DNA of 52,339 bases. Source: Fibrobacter succinogenes. Its GTDB lineage: Bacteria > Fibrobacterota > Fibrobacteria > Fibrobacterales > Fibrobacteraceae. Below are positions 1 through 7,098 of this stretch, one piece after another. The stretch lies in contig CACYRP010000030.1 in the NCBI GenBank assembly GCA_902776765.1, positions 1 to 52,339 on the forward strand, given 5' to 3'. Made by a program: the position numbers and the translations under genes. The notes beneath the pieces are model-generated. The model saw nothing but the letters and a program-made list of their open reading frames with translations. It ran no database searches and had not been told where the DNA came from. The number at the start of each line of letters is the position of its first letter. Position 1 is the first letter of the stretch.

Positions 1-744
1 CGACGGCAGAATGGATTCGGACTTCGGGGTCACGTAGGTCTTGCCCTTGATGCCGAAGAAGTTTGCCGGACCGCATTCGTCGATGTACTTCTTTTCCTTC
101 GCGTCCAGATAAATCGTGCTGGAGTAGCCGAGCTTCTTGGCTTCGGCGAGGGAAAGCAAGCTGGCAGCGTAGTTACCGCCGACCTTCACCGTACCCGTAC
201 CCTGCGGAGCGGCGCGGTCGAAGTTGCGGCTGATCATCATATCGACAGGCTTGAAACCGTCCTTGAAGTACGGACCCACCGGAGTCACAAACATCATGAG
301 CAAATATTCATCAGCAGGCTTCACACCCACTTCCGGGCTCATACCGATGAGGAGCGGACGGATGTAAAGCGTTGCACCGTAGCCATACGGCGGCACAAAG
401 CGGGCATTGGCCTTCACCACAGTGTGGACCATTTCGCGGAACAATTCAATAGGCGGAACAGCCATGAGTACGCGGTTAGCCGTGTTCTGCATGCGCTTGG
501 CGTTTTCGTCGACGCGGAAGATACGGACCTTGCCGTCCTTGCCCGTGTAAGCCTTGAGGCCTTCAAAACCTTCCTGGCCGTAATGCAAGCAAGTAGCGGC
601 CATATGGATGCTAATGTCCTTGGAAGAAGAAAGTTCGATCTTGCCCCACTGACCATTGCGGTAGTAGCAGCGAACATTGTAATCGGTATCATAATAACCG
701 AAGGGGAGCGTCTTCCAATCGACAGTATTCAAATCAACTTGCAT
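1..744 (-). CDS. ilvE: Branched-chain amino acid aminotransferase, 3' end cut by window
   Basis: PLP-dependent class IV aminotransferase that makes valine, leucine and isoleucine from their 2-oxo acids with glutamate as donor. The 248 N-terminal residues are visible; the C-terminus lies outside the window. The frame starts MQVDLNTVDW and shows LYIRPLLIG and VTPVGPYF, followed by GTVKVGGNYAAS around residue 187, where the Lys before GGNY is the expected Schiff-base lysine of the BCAT2-type (mammal/plant-like) branch. An AAGG about 8 nt before the ATG serves as ribosome binding site. It is transcribed away from the FISUMP lipoproteins upstream and nothing suggests an operon with them. The family is certain; truncation is only due to the window edge. 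Confidence 0.93.
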   Translation of the reverse strand, partial: MQVDLNTVDWKTLPFGYYDTDYNVRCYYRNGQWGKIELSSSKDISIHMAATCLHYGQEGFEGLKAYTGKDGKVRIFRVDENAKRMQNTANRVLMAVPPIELFREMVHTVVKANARFVPPYGYGATLYIRPLLIGMSPEVGVKPADEYLLMMFVTPVGPYFKDGFKPVDMMISRNFDRAAPQGTGTVKVGGNYAASLLSLAEAKKLGYSSTIYLDAKEKKYIDECGPANFFGIKGKTYVTPKSESILPS

Positions 745-889
745 AGTATTAACCTTTTTTGCAATTGTGCATTTTTAAAGGTATCATTCGGTACCACGTG
801 AAAAATACAATTATAAACGCGTTTTTGGCTCAATTTATCGTGAAAAAATAAAGAAATATTGGCTATAAGCCCGCAACGCCCCGGCCTCG

Positions 890-1747
890 TTAGTCCTTAA
901 CGCAACGAACTGAATACGCGTAGTCCTTATTGATGGCATGCAGGTTCGCAAAGTCGTCGTAGTAGTACAAGTCCATGAGGTACACGCATTCGCTATCGAA
1001 CTCAGTAGAACTCCAGAAGCTCGCATAGTAGCCAAAGTCGTCGAACAAACCTCGATGGCTCCTGCTGCCAGCAGGCAACGCCGAGAAGGCGTAGGCGTCC
1101 GTTCCGTTGCGGCTGTTATACCAGCCGCTAGTAGACTTGAGCATCTTGCCCACATCGTTCCAAAGCCATTCTTTCTCAGCTTCTTGTGTACCGCCAACCG
1201 CAATGAAAAGGGCTTCAAATTCAACCTTCGTAGGCAGGTGCCAGCCCTCGGGACAAATACCACGCACAGGGTACGTCGGTGAGCAAGTCTTATCATCGCC
1301 ACAGCCCTTGCCGTTCATAGTCCATGCCCCCACGCTATCCATCACGGCGGCCCAGGTGTATAGGCGGCCGTACTTGGCGCAGTTGGACGCATCGTCATCA
1401 AAACACCAACTAATGGAATCGGAGGTGTAGTAGCGTCCATTAATGGTAATGTTATAGGGTACATCCGTATAAGCATAGTTGAGGTTTTCTGCCATCCAGA
1501 TCTGGGTACCGATTTTAACAGTCTTGTAGGTCTGGCCATCGCGGGAGTCTTTCATACAATTTTCATCAATGTTCACATTGCACGATGTTCTTCCGACCAA
1601 CGAACTGCTCGAACCGTCGCAATCCACGCAAACAGACGAAGAAGAATCCTCATCGGAATCAGTTACGGAATTGCTGCTGCCGTCATCGCCGCAAGCCACC
1701 AGCACCGCAACCACAAAACCAACCATCAAAAATTTTTTCAAAGTCAT
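890..1747 (-). CDS. Lipoprotein with FISUMP (Fibrobacter major paralogous) domain
   Basis: 285-residue exported lipoprotein of unknown function. The signal peptide ends in the lipobox LVAC (Cys19) and is followed by an acidic, Ser-rich linker with a CVDC motif. From about residue 69 to the end is the FISUMP domain, recognisable by RDGQTYKTVKIG, WMAENLNYAY, KYGRLYTWAA, GICPEGWHLP, AFSALPAGSR, FWSSTE and SVRCVKD. A GTG nine bases further upstream is in frame, but it overlaps a GGAG that sits 8 nt before the ATG at 1747, so the ATG is taken as start. Close paralogue of the next gene, with a nearly identical leader. The domain is very numerous in Fibrobacter; I infer a surface or periplasmic location and no more. 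Confidence 0.85.
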   Translation of the reverse strand: MTLKKFLMVGFVVAVLVACGDDGSSNSVTDSDEDSSSSVCVDCDGSSSSLVGRTSCNVNIDENCMKDSRDGQTYKTVKIGTQIWMAENLNYAYTDVPYNITINGRYYTSDSISWCFDDDASNCAKYGRLYTWAAVMDSVGAWTMNGKGCGDDKTCSPTYPVRGICPEGWHLPTKVEFEALFIAVGGTQEAEKEWLWNDVGKMLKSTSGWYNSRNGTDAYAFSALPAGSRSHRGLFDDFGYYASFWSSTEFDSECVYLMDLYYYDDFANLHAINKDYAYSVRCVKD

Positions 1748-1970
1748 AAAATTCACTCCAACTAAGCACAGTAAATATAGACAAAATCATTTTTTCAGGG
1801 TGGTCAAAATTTTTTACCACCTCCTTTTTCTCTTCATTTGTAGTTTGGAAAGTGTATCCCGCAGGAAATTTCTCGGGATTATTTCTGATAGCCTGGTTTA
1901 TTTCCTTAGTTGGGACTCCATAATTTCAATGTCAAAAGATGACATTCTATTTTTTTGAGCGGAGGCTTTG

Positions 1971-3110
1971 CTAATCCTTGAGGCAACGAACAGAAAACCC
2001 GTTGCCCTTGCTGTAGTTGTCCAGGTAAGCATAGTCGTCGTAGTAGAACAACAGCATAATGTACGCGTAGTTGCTATTGCGCTTAGTAGAACTCCAGAAG
2101 TACGCGTTGTAGCCCTCACTGCCGAACCCATAGTAGTCCCTGTAGCCAGCAGGCAACGCCGAGAAAGCGTAGGCGTCCGTCCCGTTGCCGTCCTCCCCCT
2201 TAGAATCATTCCAGCCGCTTGTGGACTTGAGCATCTTGCCCGCGGTCGATTTGCCGCCGACCGCCGTGAATAGTGTATGCCATTCCGTTGTATCCGGCAA
2301 ATGCCAACCTTCGGGACAAATACCTCGCACCGGATATGTGGGCGTACATCTCTTGCCATAGCCGCAACCCTTGCCGTTCGTAGACCATGTTCCCACGCTG
2401 TCCATCGCGGCTGCCCAGGTGTAAAGGCGACCATACTTAGTGCAGTTAGCGGGGACATTGTCATAGCACCAACTAGTAGAATCGGAGGTGTAGCTACTAT
2501 CTATATAAGTGTATTTATAGGGAACACCAGTGTAGGCATAGTTCAGATTCTCTGCCATCCAAGTCTGCGTACCGATTTTCACAGTCTTGTAGGTTTGACC
2601 GTCACGTTCATCAGTCATGGATCCCTTAACTACAGTCGATGAATCCACATACGCAACGGAAGATGAAGATTGAACACCACTGCTACAGGATGCAACACTC
2701 GACGACGATTCCGCAGAACTGCTGCTTGACGCAACACTCGACGACGATTCCGTAGAAGAGCTACTACTCAAACCACCGGAAGAACTACTAGACTCACCAG
2801 TTCCGCTGCTGCTGGAGTCTACCGAGGAACTCAACGAGGACGTCATAGACGAAGAACTTTCCGTTTTCTTTTCGCTTGAAGAGGATTTCGCAGAACTGCT
2901 ACTAGACACACTTGTCTCGCGTTCGCTCGACTGCGGTGTGACGCTGAAAGAACTACTGGACTTCGCCTTCGAACTGCTCGAATCGTCGCAGTCCTCGCAA
3001 ACAGACGAAGATGAAACCTCATCGGAATCAGTCGCAGAGCTGCTGTCATCACCGCAAGCCACCAGCACTGCAGCCACAAAAGCAATCGTCAGAAAACGCT
3101 TCAAAGCCAT
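1971..3110 (-). CDS. Lipoprotein with long poly-Ser linker and FISUMP domain
   Basis: 379-residue lipoprotein. The lipobox is LVAC (Cys19); residues 20-150 are a low-complexity linker dominated by runs of four or five Ser, of the kind that separates domains in Fibrobacter surface proteins; residues 169-379 form a FISUMP domain closely matching that of the downstream paralogue (WMAENLNYAY, KYGRLYTWAA, PVRGICPEGWHLP, AFSALPAGYR, FWSSTK, SVRCLKD). The start is the ATG at 3110, with GGAG 8 nt upstream; the longer frame has no such site. The two genes clearly arose by duplication, the main difference being linker length. Function unknown. Confidence 0.85.
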   Translation of the reverse strand: MALKRFLTIAFVAAVLVACGDDSSSATDSDEVSSSSVCEDCDDSSSSKAKSSSSFSVTPQSSERETSVSSSSSAKSSSSEKKTESSSSMTSSLSSSVDSSSSGTGESSSSSGGLSSSSSTESSSSVASSSSSAESSSSVASCSSGVQSSSSVAYVDSSTVVKGSMTDERDGQTYKTVKIGTQTWMAENLNYAYTGVPYKYTYIDSSYTSDSTSWCYDNVPANCTKYGRLYTWAAAMDSVGTWSTNGKGCGYGKRCTPTYPVRGICPEGWHLPDTTEWHTLFTAVGGKSTAGKMLKSTSGWNDSKGEDGNGTDAYAFSALPAGYRDYYGFGSEGYNAYFWSSTKRNSNYAYIMLLFYYDDYAYLDNYSKGNGFSVRCLKD

Positions 3111-3274
3111 AAAAGTCACTCCAAGTAAGCACAATAAATATAGACAAACAAACTCTCGGAACTTTTCCTAATTCAGGGAATCGTCGTCCATCGTAATGAT
3201 TAGCACCCTTTCCCTCATTAAAAAGAGATAATTCTATATTTGGGCACGAAAAAAGTCTCAAAATGGAGTGAGAA
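3111..3274. promoter_or_regulatory. Divergent promoter region between FISUMP lipoprotein and bioB
   Basis: On the plus strand TATATTTG at 3235-3242 fits the TAnnTTTG box of Bacteroidetes-type promoters and lies 32 bases before the bioB ATG, which has GGAGTGAGAA in front of it. No TTG sits at the expected distance upstream, so the call is tentative. On the minus strand TATATTTA lies in the leader shared by both FISUMP genes (here 3110-3150, the other copy 1747-1785). Confidence 0.4.
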
Positions 3275-4249
3275 ATGTCTTTCGTTCAAGAACTGAAAAA
3301 CAAAGTTTTAAATGAAGGTTATGAGATTACACGCGAAGAGGCTATCAAACTTTTAAGTGAAGACCTCGACGAACTCACTAAAGCCGCCGACGAAATCCGC
3401 GAAAAGTTCCACGGTGACGATTTTGATTTTTGTTCCATCGTGAACGCCCGCAGTGGCCGTTGCTCCGAAAACTGCAAGTACTGCGCCCAAAGCAGCTACT
3501 ACCACACCGGCGCCCCGGAATACAAGTTGCTCAGCGCCGACGAAATTGTCGCCGACGCCAAGAAGAAAGAAGCGGCAGGCATTCCGCGCTACTCCATCGT
3601 GACATCGGGCCGTACGCTTTCGAACCGCGATGTAGAACAAATTAGCGAGGCGCTTCGCCGCCTGAAAAAAGAGACGAAACTTTCGATTTGCCTTTCGGCA
3701 GGTCTCTTGAACAAGGAACAATTCGACAAGCTCAAAGAAGCAGGCCTCACCCGCTTCCACAACAATCTTGAAACATACCGCCGTCACTTCCCGGACGTTT
3801 GCACCACGCACACTTACGATGATAAGATTGGCGCGCTCCAGAACGCTCTTGCCGCAGGCCTCGAAATTTGCAGCGGCGGCATCATGGGTCTTGGCGAAAC
3901 GATGGAAGACCGTATTGACATGTGCCTGGATTTGCGCAAGCTCGGCGTCAAGTCCACACCGGTGAACGTGCTGAATGCGATTCCCGGAACTCCATACGAA
4001 AATCTCCCGAAGCTCACGAACGATGAATTCTGCCGCATCGTGGCGATTTACCGTTTCATCAACCCGAAAGCATTTATCCGCCTCGCAGGCGGTCGTGGCG
4101 TTTTAGGCGACGAAGGCAAGCGCGCATTCAAGAGTGGCGCAAATGCCGCCATCACGGACGACATGCTCACCACCGCAGGCGTGAACAGCTGCAAGGATTT
4201 CGAGCTTGTGAAAGGTCTCGGATTCAAGCCGCACGGATTTATAGAATAA
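3275..4249 (+). CDS. bioB: Biotin synthase
   Basis: Radical SAM enzyme that inserts sulfur into dethiobiotin. At 324 residues it has normal length. The SAM-cluster cysteines are C63, C67 and C70 in GRCSENCKYC. Further family motifs are PRYSIVTSGR, CSGGIMGLGET, PVNVLNAIPGTP and IRLAGGRG. The E. coli auxiliary [2Fe-2S] ligands C128, C188 and R260 have counterparts (C139, C199 and the Arg of IRLAGGR), but the first ligand, E. coli C97, is Ser107 here, and there is an extra Cys176 in DVCTTHTYDD. This pattern is what I recall of the anaerobe-type biotin synthases. No other bio gene is in the window. A GGAGTGAGAA ribosome binding site precedes the start. Confidence 0.95.
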   Translation: MSFVQELKNKVLNEGYEITREEAIKLLSEDLDELTKAADEIREKFHGDDFDFCSIVNARSGRCSENCKYCAQSSYYHTGAPEYKLLSADEIVADAKKKEAAGIPRYSIVTSGRTLSNRDVEQISEALRRLKKETKLSICLSAGLLNKEQFDKLKEAGLTRFHNNLETYRRHFPDVCTTHTYDDKIGALQNALAAGLEICSGGIMGLGETMEDRIDMCLDLRKLGVKSTPVNVLNAIPGTPYENLPKLTNDEFCRIVAIYRFINPKAFIRLAGGRGVLGDEGKRAFKSGANAAITDDMLTTAGVNSCKDFELVKGLGFKPHGFIE

Positions 4250-4307
4250 CCCCCCAACCGCCTAAAAAAACTTTTTTCAAAAGCCGTAATTATGTAAATT
4301 TAACTTG

Positions 4308-5189
4308 ATGGCTTTTGGAAAACGCCTCATCATGGGAATTGCAATTGCGTGCAGTTTGGTTCTTGCAAACTGCGCTTTTCCTGTGCGCCCGGGATACGAC
4401 CGAAAAAGCGGTTCTTACAAGCGTTACAGAGTTCCCAAAAAAGAAATTGTAGAAACAGACACCACAACAATAGACTCGCAAGAGGAATTGGTTCAAGAAG
4501 AAATTCTCGCCGCAGCCTCGAAAAACACGGGAAAGTTGCAGATGAAAGCGACCGACACAATCGGCACATTCACGCAAGATTCTACGGCGATGAACGCATA
4601 CTCACAAACAGACAGTTTGGCATTAAGTGATTCCAATGCAAACAACGCTGTCATCGGGAAAAAACAAAAGCAAGACAGCACACAAATTCAAAACAACAAT
4701 ACCGCAAAAGTAGCAGTCAATACCAACACGAAAACGGCTGAAAAACAGGTAGAAAAAAAGACAGACAAAGCCACCGCCAAAAAAACTGATAAAACAGCCA
4801 AGAAAGAAAAGAAAGCGGCAAAGCCCACGAATCTTGAAAAGTACGCGAAAGAATGGCTTGGCGCAAAATACGTTTACGGAGCAGCAAGCAAAAAAAAGAC
4901 AGACTGTTCTGGCTACGTGATGCAAGTCTACAAAGGATTTTACGGGATTTCCCTCGATCACAACGCACAACGCATCTATGACGATGGTCGCGGCTACTCC
5001 ATCAAACGCAAAAAATTACAGGAAGGTGATCTTGTATTTTTCGGGAACTTCTGGAAAATCAGTCATGTTGGAATTTATTTAAAAGGGAACCGATTTATTC
5101 ACGCGAGCACAAGCAAAGGCGTGGTGATCACCTCCATGGACGATAACTATTGGTCATCCAAATACAAAGGCGCAAGACGGTTTAAGTAG
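4308..5189 (+). CDS. NlpC/P60 family lipoprotein (cell-wall endopeptidase)
   Basis: 293-residue lipoprotein with lipobox LANC (Cys22), then a low-complexity Lys/Thr/Gln/Asn-rich linker (roughly residues 45-170), then a C-terminal NlpC/P60 domain. The catalytic residues are visible: Cys in DCSGYV, His in SHVGIYL and His in FIHAST. Enzymes of this family cleave peptide stems of peptidoglycan, usually after D-Glu. The start is the ATG at 4308; the preceding TTG is in frame but has no support, and no clear Shine-Dalgarno is present for either. The flexible linker would let the domain reach from the outer membrane to the wall. Stands alone between bioB and pheA. Confidence 0.85.
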   Translation: MAFGKRLIMGIAIACSLVLANCAFPVRPGYDRKSGSYKRYRVPKKEIVETDTTTIDSQEELVQEEILAAASKNTGKLQMKATDTIGTFTQDSTAMNAYSQTDSLALSDSNANNAVIGKKQKQDSTQIQNNNTAKVAVNTNTKTAEKQVEKKTDKATAKKTDKTAKKEKKAAKPTNLEKYAKEWLGAKYVYGAASKKKTDCSGYVMQVYKGFYGISLDHNAQRIYDDGRGYSIKRKKLQEGDLVFFGNFWKISHVGIYLKGNRFIHASTSKGVVITSMDDNYWSSKYKGARRFK

Positions 5190-5296
5190 GAATTAGGAGT
5201 TAAGCTATTAATGCCGTTAACATAAATTGCAATTGAAACGTTTCCATTGCAGCCCTAGCCACTAACCACTAATCACTGTTTACTATCTTTTTGATC

Positions 5297-6136
5297 ATGA
5301 AAAAGATTGCATTCCAGGGCCGTCGCGGGGCCTATAGCGAAAGTGCCGCCTACCACCTGTTCGGAAACGATATCGAAGTCGTGCCGATGGACACGTTCGA
5401 ACATGGCGGTGCAATCCCTATCGAGAATTCTACGGCAGGTTCCATTTACGACAACTACGACTTGCTTTACAAGTGGCGCCACCCGATTGTCGCCGAAGTC
5501 AAGTTGCAAATCGAACATACGCTTTGCGCCTTGCCCGGCACAAAAATCGAAGACCTTACCGAAGTGTTGAGCCACCCGCAGGGCCTTGCACAATGCAGCC
5601 GCTTTTTCGGGCAGCACCCGAACATCAAGAGCACGGCTTTCTACGACACCGCAGGCAGCGCCGAAGAAATTGCGAAGCGCGGCGACAAGCACATCGGTGC
5701 AATTGCAAGCGCATACGCCGCCAAATTTTACGGTCTTGACATTTTAAAGCAAGGACTCGAAAACTTGCCGGGCGTAAACTTCACGCGCTTTTATGCCATC
5801 CAGAAGACCGCCATTGAATTGCCGGACTTCGAAGCTGGCAAAAAGCCGACTCCGCCTATCAAGACAACGCTCTTGTTCATGTTGAGCGATTCAGGAAAAT
5901 CTGGCGCTTTGTACGAAGCTCTCGGTTGCTTTGCCAAGCGCAACTTGAACCTCACCCGCATCGAGAGCCGCCCACATCCCGACCGCCCGTGGGAATACAT
6001 TTTCCACCTTTCGTTCGAAGGGAACCCGAAGGACCCGAATGTGGTAGAAGCGCTCAAGGAACTACAGCAATACACAGACTTTATCTACAGACTCGGAAGC
6101 TTCCGCGAAGGAACAACGGAGAAACTGAGCTATTGA
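5297..6136 (+). CDS. pheA: Prephenate dehydratase (monofunctional, with ACT domain)
   Basis: Converts prephenate to phenylpyruvate in phenylalanine synthesis. The 279-residue protein has the dehydratase domain (GRRGAYSE, IPIENSTAGSI, LSHPQGLAQC, and the catalytic Thr in NFTRFYAI) followed by an ACT domain from about residue 195 with the phenylalanine-binding motifs GALYEAL and ESRPHPDRPWEY. There is no chorismate mutase domain. The ATG at 5297 is chosen because the sequence MKKIAFQGRRG begins as the family does; a TTG six bases upstream is in frame. No Shine-Dalgarno is visible. Followed by an inverted-arm element and then rph. Confidence 0.93.
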   Translation: MKKIAFQGRRGAYSESAAYHLFGNDIEVVPMDTFEHGGAIPIENSTAGSIYDNYDLLYKWRHPIVAEVKLQIEHTLCALPGTKIEDLTEVLSHPQGLAQCSRFFGQHPNIKSTAFYDTAGSAEEIAKRGDKHIGAIASAYAAKFYGLDILKQGLENLPGVNFTRFYAIQKTAIELPDFEAGKKPTPPIKTTLLFMLSDSGKSGALYEALGCFAKRNLNLTRIESRPHPDRPWEYIFHLSFEGNPKDPNVVEALKELQQYTDFIYRLGSFREGTTEKLSY

Positions 6137-6142
6137 GAGGAA

Positions 6143-6263
6143 ATTAGGTTACAGGTCATAGGTATTAGGAAATGAATCACGAGCTTCGCTCGTCTTTATA
6201 AGGTGGCGAAGCCACGATATATTACACCTAACCCCTAAAACCTAAGACCTTACACATCTAATT
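6143..6263. repeat. Inverted-arm element E1 with two small hairpins
   Basis: Begins 7 bases after the pheA stop and ends 10 bases before rph. Left arm 6143-6171 is a degenerate array of TTAGGT-like units; right arm 6225-6263 is the same in complement (CCTAA units). Between them lie AATCA, a 5-bp hairpin CGAGC-TTC-GCTCG (6180-6192), TCT, seven AT-rich bases, and a 5-bp hairpin GTGGC-GAA-GCCAC (6203-6215). The element at 46508-46635 has the same order and spacing with different stem sequences. Confidence 0.8.
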
Positions 6264-6273
6264 ACGGACTACT

Positions 6274-6999
6274 ATGACCTACACACGTACTGACAGAAAA
6301 CCTGAAGAATATCGCAATCTCAAGATGACCACGGGCTTTATTTCAAGCGCCGACGGTTCCGTGCTCATTGAAATGGGACGCACCCGCGTCATCTGCAACG
6401 CAACGCTCCTCCCGAAAGTTCCGGACTGGCTTGCCGGTCGTGGCACGGGCTGGATTACGGCTGAATACAGCTTGCTCCCGCAGAGCACGGGCAAGCGCGT
6501 GGAACGCGAACGCAAGGGCGCAAGCGGCCGTACGCAAGAAATCCAGCGCTTGGTAGGCCGCTCGCTGCGCGGCGCAGCCGACCTTGCAGCCCTCGGCGAG
6601 AACGCTATCGTGGTCGACTGCGACGTGATCGAAGCCGATGGTGGAACACGTACCGCTAGCATTATCGGCGGCTTCGTGGCCCTTGCGATTGCAGTCAAAA
6701 AGATCAAGGAACGCCTTGGCATCACGCAGCAGATTCTAAAGCACGGCATCACCGCGATTTCCGTGGGCGTCGTGAGCGGCAACCCGCTTTGCGACCTCTG
6801 CTATGTGGAAGATTCCGCCGCCGACGTCGACATGAACGTCGTGATGCAGGATGCCAAGAACTTCATCGAAGTGCAGGGCACTGGCGAACACGCAAGCTTT
6901 GATCGCGCCATGCTCAACACGCTCCTCGACCTCGGCGAAAACGCCTGCAAGGACATCTACAAAAAACAGATGGAACTCATCGGCGGCGAACTGCCGTAG
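6274..6999 (+). CDS. rph: Ribonuclease PH
   Basis: 3'-to-5' phosphorolytic exoribonuclease that trims tRNA 3' ends. The 241-residue length is typical. Motifs: RNLKMTTGFISSADGS near the N-terminus, GRTRVICNATL, GRGTGWITAEYSLLP, RTQEIQRLVGRSLR, VVDCDVIEADGGTRTASI, and GTGEHASFDRAML. The phosphate-binding arginine region GRTQEIQRLVGRSLR is intact. It is followed by a strong hairpin terminator. It lacks a good Shine-Dalgarno and is separated from pheA by element E1, so the two may or may not share a transcript. Confidence 0.95.
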   Translation: MTYTRTDRKPEEYRNLKMTTGFISSADGSVLIEMGRTRVICNATLLPKVPDWLAGRGTGWITAEYSLLPQSTGKRVERERKGASGRTQEIQRLVGRSLRGAADLAALGENAIVVDCDVIEADGGTRTASIIGGFVALAIAVKKIKERLGITQQILKHGITAISVGVVSGNPLCDLCYVEDSAADVDMNVVMQDAKNFIEVQGTGEHASFDRAMLNTLLDLGENACKDIYKKQMELIGGELP

Positions 7000-7035
7000 T
7001 TTAGAGTAGCGACGAGAGCGCAGAGTAAACAAACA

Positions 7036-7064
7036 GGGCGTGCATTTTTGCACGCCCGTTTCTA
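7036..7064. terminator. Rho-independent-type terminator after rph (probably bidirectional)
   Basis: Perfect 9-bp stem GGGCGTGCA / TGCACGCCC (7036-7044 with 7049-7057), four-base loop, followed by GTTTCTAT. It separates rph from the convergent lipoprotein operon ending at 7099 and may serve both. Confidence 0.8.
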
Positions 7065-7098
7065 TATCATTTTACTAGCAATTCGCTAGAATTTATTT

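Noticed and set aside
2640..3010. Dense repeats in the FISUMP lipoprotein gene, considered as a CRISPR or DNA repeat array
   Set aside because: They are codons for a poly-Ser linker in a continuous reading frame, with irregular spacing.
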